Source of the DNA: Hyphobacterium sp. CCMP332
Lineage (GTDB): Bacteria; Bacteroidota; Bacteroidia; Cytophagales; CCMP332
Direction of reading: 5' to 3'
Assembly: GCA_014323545.1 (NCBI GenBank)
Contig: CP058647.1
Location: 1,404,001 to 1,468,000 of the forward strand
Length of the DNA: 64,000 bases
A program made the translations under genes and the position numbers. The notes below the pieces were generated by a model. That model made no database searches, had not been told where the DNA came from, and saw nothing but the letters and a program-made list of their open reading frames with translations. Positions 55,332 through 64,000 of the stretch are shown piece after piece (the first letter of the stretch is position 1; every line of letters starts with the position of its first letter).

Positions 55332-56855
55332 ATGATTCATGAGATTGAAAATATAGAACTGAAATACCTTAGTTTAAATGATTATCAGGATCTTAGAAAA
55401 GCGATGATCGATGCTTATGATAGCAAACCCAATGCCTATTGGGAGGAAAAAGATATTATAAAACTAATCAATAGGTTTCCGGAAGGGCAAATCGTAATCA
55501 CGGTCAACGGCCAATTAGCCGGGGGGGCATCGTCTATTATTGTTGATGAAAGCATGGTTCAGGAACCACATACATATGTGGGAATCACCGATAACTACAC
55601 ATTTGATACCCATAATCCCGAAGGTGACATCCTTTATGGAATTGACGTATTTATTAAAAAAGAATATAGGGGATTGCGACTTGGAAGAAGACTTTACGAT
55701 TACAGAAAAGAATTATGTGAAAAGCTGAATCTCAAAGGAATCGCCTTTGGTGGAAGAATACCTAACTACCATAAATACGCCAAAGAATTAAGTCCTAAAG
55801 AATATATAAACAAAGTTAGAAATCGGGAAATTCACGATCCTGTATTGAATTTTCAACTTTCCAATGATTTCCGCCCGACAAGAATTTTAAAGAATTATCT
55901 GGAAAATGATAATGCTTCCAATGAATATGCGGTTCTTATGGAATGGGATAATATTTATTATCAGAAACCTTCCAAAAGCCCTTCGGCCACTAAAACTATC
56001 GTACGTCTTGGTTTGATTCAATGGCAAATGAGATCATACAAAGACCTTGACGAAGTAATGCAACAAGCGGAGTATTTTTTGGATGCTGTTTCGGGCTACC
56101 GCTGCGACTTTGCTTTGTTTCCTGAATTTTTCAATGCACCCCTCATGGCAGAACATAATGAAATGAGCGAAGCAGAAGCCATAAGAGCCTTGGCTTCTTA
56201 TACAGAAGAAGTCGTAGAGCGTTTTTCCAAATTGGCTGTCTCCTACAACATAAATATCATCACCGGGAGCATGCCCGAAATGCGCGAAGACCATTTATTT
56301 AATGTTGGCCATTTATGTAAAAGAGATGGCAGTATAGAAAAATACGAAAAGATTCATGTGACACCTGATGAAGCAAAAGTATGGGGAACGCAAGGCGGCA
56401 AAGAATTAAAGACCTTTGATACCGACTGTGGAAAAATAGGAATATTGATATGTTATGACATTGAATTTCCGGAACTCAGCCGACTGCTTGCAGATGAAGG
56501 AATAAAAATACTTTTTGTCCCCTTCCTCACCGATACACAAAATGGTTATTCAAGAGTGCGAAACTGTGCACAGGCAAGGGCTATTGAAAACGAATGTTAT
56601 GTGGCTATCGCAGGTAGTGTTGGAAATTTGCCAAAAGTTCACAACATGGATATACAATTTGCCCAGTCGATGGTTTTTACACCTTGTGATTTTGCTTTTC
56701 CGGCCAATGGCATAAAAGCTGAGGCTACTCCAAATACAGAAATGATTCTGATAGCTGATGTAGATCTGGACCTTTTGCGCGAATTAAACCAATTTGGAAG
56801 CGTGCGAAATTTGAGAGATCGAAGGACGGATGTGTTTGAGTTAAGAAAGAAGTAA
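55332..56855 (+). CDS. Fusion of GNAT acetyltransferase and carbon-nitrogen hydrolase
   Basis: The start is taken as ATG at 55332, not the upstream TTG. The 507-residue protein has an N-terminal GNAT-like domain (about 1-200; DIKKEYRGLRLGRRLYDYRKE holds the acetyl-CoA loop) and a C-terminal nitrilase-superfamily domain (about 225-490). The second domain has the Glu in ALFPEFFNAPL, Lys in YEKIHVTPDE, and Cys in GILICYDIEFPEL, the Glu-Lys-Cys triad. The combination is known as a conserved fusion. One may guess that it acetylates and hydrolyses related amide or amine substrates; this is not shown by the sequence. Confidence 0.92.
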   Translation: MIHEIENIELKYLSLNDYQDLRKAMIDAYDSKPNAYWEEKDIIKLINRFPEGQIVITVNGQLAGGASSIIVDESMVQEPHTYVGITDNYTFDTHNPEGDILYGIDVFIKKEYRGLRLGRRLYDYRKELCEKLNLKGIAFGGRIPNYHKYAKELSPKEYINKVRNREIHDPVLNFQLSNDFRPTRILKNYLENDNASNEYAVLMEWDNIYYQKPSKSPSATKTIVRLGLIQWQMRSYKDLDEVMQQAEYFLDAVSGYRCDFALFPEFFNAPLMAEHNEMSEAEAIRALASYTEEVVERFSKLAVSYNINIITGSMPEMREDHLFNVGHLCKRDGSIEKYEKIHVTPDEAKVWGTQGGKELKTFDTDCGKIGILICYDIEFPELSRLLADEGIKILFVPFLTDTQNGYSRVRNCAQARAIENECYVAIAGSVGNLPKVHNMDIQFAQSMVFTPCDFAFPANGIKAEATPNTEMILIADVDLDLLRELNQFGSVRNLRDRRTDVFELRKK

Positions 56856-56911
56856 GAGTTAAAAAATTGGCTTATAGGCTTTGAATAGATATATTGCTTT
56901 TTTATTTCCGA

Positions 56912-57829
56912 ATGGAAAAGCAAATTGACAGCGTAAATCTTCATTTCAACAACGATTCTCTTCTCGCATTAAATATTTGTCTGGCCATCATTATGTATGG
57001 CGTTGCCCTGGATTTAAAAATATCAGATTTCAAACGCATTGCGAGCATTCCAAAATCTGCTTTGCTCGGAATATTTTCACAATTTATAGCGCTTCCCGCA
57101 ATTACTTTTATACTTGTTTATCTGATAGAACCCATTCCAAGTATAGCTCTGGGAATGATTCTGGTTGCGGCCTGCCCCGGTGGCAATATTTCAAATTTCA
57201 TGACCCATTTAGCTAAGGGAAATGCCGCTTTATCGGTTACTCTTACTGCATTTTCTACCTTATTGGCCTTTATAATGACTCCTTTTAATCTCTCCTTTTG
57301 GGCTTCTTTTTACGCACCAACAAAATTTCTTCTGACAGAAATCAGTCTTAACCCTTTTGAATTACTAAAAACCATTGCACTGATTTTGGGAATTCCACTC
57401 ATCCTGGGAATGCTTACCAATGCACATTTTCCACATATTGCAGAGAAGATGCAAAAGATATTAAAACCCCTTTCGATGTTGATATTTATACTCTTTGTTG
57501 TAATTGCATTTGCCAATAATTTCGACATCTTCCTTGACTATTTCCAATATGTCGTTTGGCTTGTTTTAATACACAATGCCATCGCCCTCTTTACAGGTTA
57601 TTCCGTTGCCAGCATTTTTTCTTTATCATCCGAAGATCGCAAGACGCTAACCATTGAAACCGGAATCCAGAATTCCGGACTTGGCCTGATTATTATTTTT
57701 TCATTTTTTGACGGATTAGGTGGTATGGCCATTATTGCAGCCTGGTGGGGCATATGGCATATTATTTCAGGATTAATAATTGGCTATGTTTGGTCCAGAA
57801 CTAAAATAATGGCCGGCGCAGCTACATGA
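56912..57829 (+). CDS. Bile acid:sodium symporter (BASS) family transporter
   Basis: I start at the ATG at 56912 rather than the TTG at 56894. The 305-residue membrane protein has about nine or ten hydrophobic segments, with MILVAACPGGNISNFMTHLAKGNAALSVTLTAFST in the first repeat and ETGIQNSGLGLIIIFSFF in the second, the BASS/ASBT crossover and sodium-site motifs. It imports organic anions with sodium; the substrate is unknown. Its stop overlaps the acyltransferase start by four bases (ATGA). Confidence 0.9.
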   Translation: MEKQIDSVNLHFNNDSLLALNICLAIIMYGVALDLKISDFKRIASIPKSALLGIFSQFIALPAITFILVYLIEPIPSIALGMILVAACPGGNISNFMTHLAKGNAALSVTLTAFSTLLAFIMTPFNLSFWASFYAPTKFLLTEISLNPFELLKTIALILGIPLILGMLTNAHFPHIAEKMQKILKPLSMLIFILFVVIAFANNFDIFLDYFQYVVWLVLIHNAIALFTGYSVASIFSLSSEDRKTLTIETGIQNSGLGLIIIFSFFDGLGGMAIIAAWWGIWHIISGLIIGYVWSRTKIMAGAAT

Positions 57830-58860
57830 AAGGAATACTCTATTATATATTAAGGGCCTATGTACAATTGGGGCTTCGATTTTATTTTAGCTCATATAAA
57901 GTTTATGGGACTGAAAATATTCCTAAAAAGGGTGCAATTATTTTTACAGCTAATCATCAAAATGCCTTTCTGGATGCCCTGGTAATTGTTGGTAAAAATG
58001 AAAGAATCACTCATTTTCTGGCTAGGGCTGAAGTTTTCAAAAAGCCCTTTTTTAAATGGCTCATGTCGCTGATAAATATGATGCCTATTTACAGAATACG
58101 CGACGGGTGGAATACATTGAACAATAACGAAGAAATATTTAAGGCTTGCCATAATATTCTCGCGAGCAAAAAAGCACTTCTGATATTCCCGGAAGGTAAT
58201 CATGGCTTTGAAAGACGCTTACGCCCCTTGAGCAAAGGCTTTACAAGAATTGCTTTTGGCACATTGACTGAACAGCCAGATTTGGATCTCAAAATAATTC
58301 CTGTGGGAATAAATTATCACAATCATCGGGAATTCCGAACAAGGGTATCAATTCATTTTGGCAAAGCCATTGATGTCCAACCTTTTTATACCAATTCAGA
58401 TGATCACAATGCCTCTTTAAAATTAAGAAATGCAATTAGCGCTCAAATGGAAAAACTAATCGTTCACATTCCGGAAGACGAATACGATATTAAATTTTCT
58501 CAGCTAATAAAGATGAATCCCGACTTTTCAAACTTGCTGGCATGCAGGGATTTAATGGAGAACTTAAGTTCTACAGATGGTACTTCTTCTGTTGAAAAGG
58601 AAAAGCAAGGTTCATTTTTATACTATTTCTTCCGTTTCTATTATTTATTACCACTTCAGTTATGGAAAATTATTGCCTCCAGGATCAAAGATCCAGTGAT
58701 GCTGGCTTCAATAAAATTTTCGATTGGTATTTTTGTGTTCCCGGTTTTTCTATTTCTGCAATCCTTTCTTGTCCAAATTATTTTTATGGAAATGTCGATA
58801 TCGCTTGTCTATTTCCTTATTGGACTAATTCTCCCTCTATTAATTAATAATCGGGCTTAA
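57826..58860 (+). CDS. Lysophospholipid/glycerol acyltransferase (PlsC-like)
   Basis: The 344-residue protein has the acyltransferase block ANHQNAFLDALV (His and Asp with five residues between, as in GPAT-like members), a following PIYRIRDGWNTLNNNEEIF, and FPEGNHGFERRLRPLSKG in the acyl-binding motif. A hydrophobic N-terminus and two membrane segments near the C-terminus (about 285-340) anchor it. It should acylate glycerol-phosphate or a lysophospholipid. It is coupled to the transporter gene by an ATGA overlap; no link in function is obvious. Its stop shares TTAA with the converging 1,151-residue gene. Confidence 0.88.
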   Translation: MKGILYYILRAYVQLGLRFYFSSYKVYGTENIPKKGAIIFTANHQNAFLDALVIVGKNERITHFLARAEVFKKPFFKWLMSLINMMPIYRIRDGWNTLNNNEEIFKACHNILASKKALLIFPEGNHGFERRLRPLSKGFTRIAFGTLTEQPDLDLKIIPVGINYHNHREFRTRVSIHFGKAIDVQPFYTNSDDHNASLKLRNAISAQMEKLIVHIPEDEYDIKFSQLIKMNPDFSNLLACRDLMENLSSTDGTSSVEKEKQGSFLYYFFRFYYLLPLQLWKIIASRIKDPVMLASIKFSIGIFVFPVFLFLQSFLVQIIFMEMSISLVYFLIGLILPLLINNRA

Positions 58861-61800
58861 TCCTTAAAATGAACTCTGATTTGAGTTATTTGATTGCTTC
58901 GGTTGAATAGTTCTGCAGAGATCGATTCATTTAATTCAAGACCATCAATTTTTTCTTCCTTATTGGCTCTGATTAATTGAATGAAATCTTTTTCAGAGGA
59001 TTTGCTGTATATCACAGGCACCTGACAATAAGTAAATACCAATTCTCCTGCATTGAGATTGATGGTTGACATCTCCCCTTTTACATTGAAATATTCATAC
59101 AATGCGGAATGATCCAGAAACTCATTCTCATCTAAAAACTCCGGTTCAAATCTGACCCTGGAACTATTTACTTTTAGCCCGAGTTCTGCCCATCGATTGA
59201 GAATATCTTCTTTTACCTGCCCGGTCATACCCGGTTGTTGAGCTCCTTTATTTAGTGGTGTGTGTGAATAGGCATCGGTGGGAAAAGCACCGTAAAGCGA
59301 AGGCGATTTATGCAGACCTATGCCCTCCCGAACTTTGTAATAATGCTTTTTAAGCTTATTAAATTTCGAAGGCTCTTTTGTTGAATTTGCATGATCCAAA
59401 TTTTCCTGAATGGCCAATAATAATTTTGAAACCATATGCCAGTATATGCTTCCAAGGCCCTCATAGCCAAAAAATGTTCCCGATCGGCCTGTAAATGCTT
59501 TGTGATTGAACAAGTCCTCATAGATGTCCAGAAAGGCGTCGAGATCCTTTTTTAGTAGTTCATCATATCCTTTGTTTTCCAGTTTTTCGAGACCATCTTT
59601 CAATGCCATGGCATTTGTGAAATTTCCGTTAAAATGGCAAATCCCATTTTTATCACAAGTCAGAATACTTCGATCATCATTTTTGATTAGCAATTGAGCA
59701 AGTTCGGAGGATCTAATAAATGAATCCGGAATATTATTCTTCTCTAAAAAACCGGGCAATTCCCGGTTTGGATAAAGTAAATAGCTGTTTTGATCTTCTC
59801 TGAATAATTGGCTTTTTTCCAGGTGATCCAACAATTGGATGACCTCAGTTGATTTTAGAAATCCGGAAGTTAATATTCCCACCTGACCTTCCAACATTTC
59901 GTATAAATGGGAAATTGAGGCCTTATTTCCGCTTAAATCAAGAAGGTTATAAGAATGATAAAGTCCGTCCTTTCTTTTGTTGGATGCAATGCTATGATCG
60001 ATGTACTCTACAGAGATTTTAAAGAAATCAAGCAATGCTTCTTTTTTCACCTTACTAATTCCTGTTCCGCCAAATGCAGAATAGGCATTTTGTCTGTATT
60101 GTTCACCGGCATTACCCAAAAGATCTATAATTTGCCTTCTGTCTTGATCTGTAATCGAAGCTTTTAATAAATCTTTGTTTTGGTTTAGTATACTATATAT
60201 TCCTCTGAGGAACTCAGCTATAGGTTCGTGTAATTTAATGTTTTCAGAAGCTGTGTTTTCGAATAAGTCAATACAAAACTTAGCATAGCGCCTCATATAA
60301 TAAAGTGTAACCATGGAAACGCCATTCCCAACGAGTGCATTGTTTGCGTCGTTCCATTCCGGTCTTTGAGTATTAAGCCAAATACCACCTTCAGGTATAA
60401 AATTTGACATTTTTGTCAGAAATGTAAGCAGTATTTTTTCGGCCAAATTGGCCTTTATGAGTTCATTGTTAGAACCAAAAACCATTTTGCCATCGGCGCC
60501 AATTTTTTCAACTTTTTCTTCTATCAAGGCTTCTTTTTCATCATCAAAAACAATGGTGTCTTTGGGATTTCTGACGATGTCATTGTAAGATTTTATTAAA
60601 TAGGGTACGTTAGCATAGACAAACATTTGTTTATCAAGCAATTCCTCTAATTCCGATTTAGAATGCCGAAAAGAAATTTCCAACAGTTTTAACAAATAAA
60701 TAATTTGATGATCGCCCCAGTATCCAATATAAGACCAGGGATCATTGGGTTCAATCACCTCCCAATCTATGCCTTCACGCGTTATGCGGTAAGGATTATA
60801 GCCGTCCATGGTTGAGGCATTGAGAAATTTGGAGATCATGGAATTGATATAGCCCGGAAAAGAAACCGCCAATGCTTCCCAATTTTGAAAAATATCACGC
60901 CAATTGCCCTGATAGTTTAGGTTTTTTGATCCGTCTTCTTTTCTGGTTTCTATCGAAAATTTATTCCAGGGCCTGCTTGGATCGCCGTGTCTGCGGCTAA
61001 AAGTAAGCGGCAGATAATCGAAGACCATTCTTTCGACTTCCAAATCGCCGGTCTTTTTCGATGCTTCCAGAAGTTCAGAATAATGAATTTTATCGGGTAG
61101 CTTTTCTAAAAATGAGGTCTGCCTTTTAAATAGCTGTTTGTTTACTACTGAGAAATAGGACTTAAAATCATCACTGTTCACCAAATAGCCATCATCGAAA
61201 ATACCACCTCGCATTATATTGAATAGCACATTGGTATAATGCCTGCCATCCAATAGTTTGTCATTAGTCATTTGAATACCATCGGCTGCAGCTACGAGTT
61301 TCCGGAGATATTCAGTTCCTTTTACAATGTCACTTTCAAGCTCCTCTAAAATCTCATGCTTTTTCGATCTCAAATCGTAATTGAGATCATTCACATTGGT
61401 GCTATCCTGATTCAATTCAGCAATAAATTGCCATGATACAATTTCTTCTTTTTTAAGATTGACTTTTTTATTGACAAAGTAAGCACCTGCTTCGGCTTTG
61501 ACATTTGATTCGGTCTTCAAATTTTCGCCCCGACGGAAAGCATCCAATTGTTTGCCCGATAAAAGATAGTGTTCCGGATCAATTCCCGAAGACCAAACGG
61601 TAGTGGCCTTTAATGCTTCACTTGGTTCTGCCCTGTCAACAATTATTGCGCTCAACAATATCAATGCAAGCCCGGTTTGTTCTATAAGTTCATTTTTTTT
61701 ATAAGCTTTGACGAGATTGCTCCTTTCATTTTGAAGACCAAATTCTACGCCATAGGGCATCAAATTTTGCAATCCGTCAAGAAAATTGACTTCAACAGTA

Positions 61801-62312
61801 TCGTTCCCAAAATTTTCAATTGAGGATTTCTTAACGAAGCCGTACTTATCTGAAAATTGCCATGAATATTGGAATTTTAACCTTAGGTCCTCATTAATCT
61901 CTTCAAAAACAATTTTATTTCCCGAAATGCTTTTAAGAAGGTTTCGTTTTACCTTATAAAGATTTTGATATCGTTTGGAAAAAGGCTCCCACAAATACGT
62001 TTTGTCTGCAATTTTAACTCTGAAAATACTTTTCGAACCAGTAGTTTCAAATGAGTCGGAAATTTTATCATCGGTATAATAGGGAAAAAGTGAGGAGTTT
62101 TCGTTTTTTCTTCCAGCAGTTATTCCTCCTGTGCTTGAAATAAACAACCAATGGTCTGAATGACTAACAACAGTCATAAAGAATGGAGACATTTGGTCGT
62201 AATTGGAGATTTTATAAAAGGCTTCTCCACCTAATTCAACGTATTCACTATTGACCGATCTGCCTTCGTCTTTAAGGATAGGACTATTTGCGACAAACAA
62301 TGATTGAGACAT
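58857..62312 (-). CDS. Large putative carbohydrate-active protein, (alpha/alpha)6-barrel-like
   Basis: The 1,151-residue protein has no signal peptide and no clear named domain. Its N-terminal 300 residues look like a beta-sandwich, with SHSDHWLFISSTGGITAGRKN near 51-70 and LFPYYTDD, recalling the N-terminal domain of GH94-type phosphorylases. From about 450, segments such as GNWRDIFQNWEALAVSFPGY, DPWSYIGYWGDHQIIYLLKLLE and TQRPEWNDANNALVGNG suggest an (alpha/alpha)6 barrel. The Trp653-Asn654-Asp655 motif corresponds to the WND of GH94, where the Asp is the general acid. The exact family and substrate are not known to me. The upstream GH3 gene on the same strand supports glycan breakdown. Cytoplasmic location is expected. 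Confidence 0.7.
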   Translation of the reverse strand: MSQSLFVANSPILKDEGRSVNSEYVELGGEAFYKISNYDQMSPFFMTVVSHSDHWLFISSTGGITAGRKNENSSLFPYYTDDKISDSFETTGSKSIFRVKIADKTYLWEPFSKRYQNLYKVKRNLLKSISGNKIVFEEINEDLRLKFQYSWQFSDKYGFVKKSSIENFGNDTVEVNFLDGLQNLMPYGVEFGLQNERSNLVKAYKKNELIEQTGLALILLSAIIVDRAEPSEALKATTVWSSGIDPEHYLLSGKQLDAFRRGENLKTESNVKAEAGAYFVNKKVNLKKEEIVSWQFIAELNQDSTNVNDLNYDLRSKKHEILEELESDIVKGTEYLRKLVAAADGIQMTNDKLLDGRHYTNVLFNIMRGGIFDDGYLVNSDDFKSYFSVVNKQLFKRQTSFLEKLPDKIHYSELLEASKKTGDLEVERMVFDYLPLTFSRRHGDPSRPWNKFSIETRKEDGSKNLNYQGNWRDIFQNWEALAVSFPGYINSMISKFLNASTMDGYNPYRITREGIDWEVIEPNDPWSYIGYWGDHQIIYLLKLLEISFRHSKSELEELLDKQMFVYANVPYLIKSYNDIVRNPKDTIVFDDEKEALIEEKVEKIGADGKMVFGSNNELIKANLAEKILLTFLTKMSNFIPEGGIWLNTQRPEWNDANNALVGNGVSMVTLYYMRRYAKFCIDLFENTASENIKLHEPIAEFLRGIYSILNQNKDLLKASITDQDRRQIIDLLGNAGEQYRQNAYSAFGGTGISKVKKEALLDFFKISVEYIDHSIASNKRKDGLYHSYNLLDLSGNKASISHLYEMLEGQVGILTSGFLKSTEVIQLLDHLEKSQLFREDQNSYLLYPNRELPGFLEKNNIPDSFIRSSELAQLLIKNDDRSILTCDKNGICHFNGNFTNAMALKDGLEKLENKGYDELLKKDLDAFLDIYEDLFNHKAFTGRSGTFFGYEGLGSIYWHMVSKLLLAIQENLDHANSTKEPSKFNKLKKHYYKVREGIGLHKSPSLYGAFPTDAYSHTPLNKGAQQPGMTGQVKEDILNRWAELGLKVNSSRVRFEPEFLDENEFLDHSALYEYFNVKGEMSTINLNAGELVFTYCQVPVIYSKSSEKDFIQLIRANKEEKIDGLELNESISAELFNRSNQITQIRVHFKD

Positions 62313-62389
62313 TTAAATTGCGATTTACCTCAGTATTTATATTTCAAACAATGTGTATTTCAAAGGATTATAAATGAATCCATTTGGAA

Positions 62390-64000
62390 TCAAAATCTAA
62401 GGCCTGAGTTTAAATAAAATTGATTTGTCAAGCTGTCGATTTTTAATTCAAATATACCTTTTTCAAGAACCAGTTTATTGTTCATATTGACAAATGCCAA
62501 TTCCCTGACGGGCAATTCAAATGTACAGGTCAAGGACTCACCGGCTTCCAAATAAATTTTCTGAAACCGCCGAAGTTGTTTGACAGCCGGTGAAATACTT
62601 GCTACCAAATCACTTGAATACAATTGAACAACCTCTTTACCATCTCTTAAACCGGTATTGCTGATTTTAACATTAACTCTAATCGTATCATCCACATTGA
62701 ATGTGTCAGAATTGATTTTAAAATTTTCATATTTAAATTCAGTATAACTCAAGCCATGTCCAAATTCATACTGTGGGTCAAATCCATTGAATCCAAAACC
62801 AGCGTCTTTTTCATCCGATTTAAGATGGTCATAAGCCCATATGGATGCGGTATATTTTGGATATGTGATCGGCAGCCTGCCACTAGGGTTTTCTTCTCCG
62901 TACAGGATTCCAGCAATTGCTCTTCCACCTTCATTGCCCGGCAAATAGGCCATTAGTACTGCATCTGCCAGAGCTTCAATATCACTAATTACTCTTGGGC
63001 GTGCTTCAACCAAAACCAGAACGATCGGTTTTCCTGTTTTCTTTAATTTTCTTATCATCTCGAGTTGAACTTCAGGCATTTTCAAATCTGTAATGTCGCT
63101 TGGTTTTTCGGTAGCCGGTATTTCGCCCAGGCAGGCAATAATGACATCTGCATTCCGCGCCGCGGACAGCAATTGCGATGAATTAATATCTTCATTATAA
63201 GTAGTCCCCTGCATAAAAGTTACCTTATCATGACCTGCAATTTGACGCATGGCTTCTAAAACGGTCATCTTTTCCAAATCATTATAGGCCGTGTCTGTGC
63301 CACTCCAGGTTCTTGTCCATGCCCCGTTTAAGTAATTGATAGAATTGGCAGCTACTCCGCATAAAAAAACCTTTTTCTCTTTGTCAATAGGAAGCAGCGA
63401 TGATTCATTCTTTAATAGTGTTATACTTTCAACGGCTCCCTTATAGGCTTCTTGAGCAAATTTTTCAGAACCAAAATCTTCAAAAAGTTCCTCAGGTTCC
63501 AGTGTTTTATCAAAGAGACCCATTCTTTTTTTAACTCTTAAAATTCTTCGCACAGCGTCATTGACACGACTCATGCTCACTTCACCCTCTTTTACAAGTT
63601 CCACCAGGTAATCTGAGAAGCTAGCATCATAAGGTTCCATACACATGTCCATTCCGGCATTTACGGCTATTTTGATTGCTTCTTTTTCATTGTTAGCCAC
63701 CCGATGCATTTTGTAGAGATTTGTTATATCATCCCAATCGGAAATTGTAAATCCCTCAAAACCCAGCTCTCCCTTAAGTACATCGGTGATCCAATACTTG
63801 TCTGCGTGAGAAGGTACTCCATTTAAGGTTCCGGAATTTAACATGACTGTCAGTGCACCATTTTCTACGGCTTTCTGAAATGGTGGCAAATAATACTGTC
63901 GCACTATTCTTTCGGGTAAATAGGTCGGGGATCTGTCTTTTCCGTTATATGGCATTCCGTAGCCAATGAAATGCTTTAGGCAAACCGCTGATTTATCAAA
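62390..64000 (-). CDS. GH3-family beta-glucosidase, N-terminus beyond the window
   Basis: The gene runs off the right edge: the frame continues through base 64000 as FDKSAVCLKHFIGYG before the internal Met at 63955. The visible 536 residues contain the GH3 signatures KHFIGYG, GKDRSP, the nucleophile Asp in FTISDWDD, a C-terminal alpha/beta domain (NADVIIACLGEIPATEKPSD; VLVEARPRVISDIEALADAV; PGNEGGRAIAGIL, GRLPITYP) and a fibronectin-III-like end (GLRDGKEVVQLY). It hydrolyses beta-glucosides or related glycans; a signal peptide, if any, is off-window. It precedes the 1,151-residue gene by 77 bases, so the two may be co-transcribed. Confidence 0.93.
   Translation of the reverse strand, partial: FDKSAVCLKHFIGYGMPYNGKDRSPTYLPERIVRQYYLPPFQKAVENGALTVMLNSGTLNGVPSHADKYWITDVLKGELGFEGFTISDWDDITNLYKMHRVANNEKEAIKIAVNAGMDMCMEPYDASFSDYLVELVKEGEVSMSRVNDAVRRILRVKKRMGLFDKTLEPEELFEDFGSEKFAQEAYKGAVESITLLKNESSLLPIDKEKKVFLCGVAANSINYLNGAWTRTWSGTDTAYNDLEKMTVLEAMRQIAGHDKVTFMQGTTYNEDINSSQLLSAARNADVIIACLGEIPATEKPSDITDLKMPEVQLEMIRKLKKTGKPIVLVLVEARPRVISDIEALADAVLMAYLPGNEGGRAIAGILYGEENPSGRLPITYPKYTASIWAYDHLKSDEKDAGFGFNGFDPQYEFGHGLSYTEFKYENFKINSDTFNVDDTIRVNVKISNTGLRDGKEVVQLYSSDLVASISPAVKQLRRFQKIYLEAGESLTCTFELPVRELAFVNMNNKLVLEKGIFELKIDSLTNQFYLNSGLRF

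Overview
The window looks like a piece of chromosome from a Bacteroidota bacterium, most likely of the Cytophagales type. The evidence is: two proteins that end in a type IX secretion (Por) sorting domain, many lipoprotein signal peptides, several TAnnTTTG elements (the Bacteroidota -7 promoter motif) just upstream of start codons, few Shine-Dalgarno sites, and families common in that phylum (DUF4834, DUF4783, DUF4293, a CarB without the C-terminal MGS domain, a Bacteroidota-style dihydroorotase). The DNA is AT-rich and gene-dense. I see no rRNA, tRNA, CRISPR array, prophage or complete insertion sequence.

Layout. 1-7.2 kb: end of asparagine synthetase AsnA, a His-rich lipoprotein, a DHFR-like reductase, a sterol desaturase-type membrane enzyme, an orphan MoxR ATPase, dihydroorotase and an M1 aminopeptidase. 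7.3-18.2 kb: pyruvate carboxylase, a secreted MsrB, two secreted S33-type hydrolases, an HI0933-family flavoprotein, a VOC protein, and a membrane-anchored AraC-type regulator. 18.3-26.5 kb: an ABC-F ATPase coupled to a small alpha/beta hydrolase, a degraded toxin-antitoxin island, then a tight minus-strand operon (TruA, ABC exporter, GyrI-like protein, PspC, methyltransferase, ZIP transporter). 26.6-36.4 kb: DEAD-box helicase, tryptophanase, KatG with divergent OxyR, a SPOR-like coiled-coil protein and fumarase.

36.4-51.2 kb: a repeat-bearing gap, a T9SS cargo protein, RadA, a TlpA-like thioredoxin, two tandem ArsC-like proteins lacking the redox cysteine, a secreted metzincin, CarB, a second repeat cluster with a frameshifted small gene, NadC with its neighbours, a glycosyltransferase, a T9SS beta-propeller, an outer-membrane barrel protein and a lipoprotein. 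51.2-64 kb: Fe/Mn superoxide dismutase, TadA, dihydrolipoyl dehydrogenase, a 40-residue lipoprotein, a GNAT-nitrilase fusion, a BASS-family transporter coupled to an acyltransferase, and a 1,151-residue putative carbohydrate-active (alpha/alpha)6-barrel protein downstream of a GH3 beta-glucosidase that runs off the window.

Most genes are housekeeping or envelope functions. Oxidative defence is well represented (KatG, OxyR, SOD, MsrB). Pyrimidine synthesis is split between PyrC and CarB. The least ordinary parts are (1) the 58.9-64 kb carbohydrate locus, (2) the 20.6-21.9 kb toxin-antitoxin island, whose insertion duplicated the junction of two convergent genes and whose toxin carries a nonsense codon, (3) the paired Cys-less ArsC-like proteins followed by a secreted metzincin, and (4) a dispersed family of palindromic repeats at two intergenic sites.
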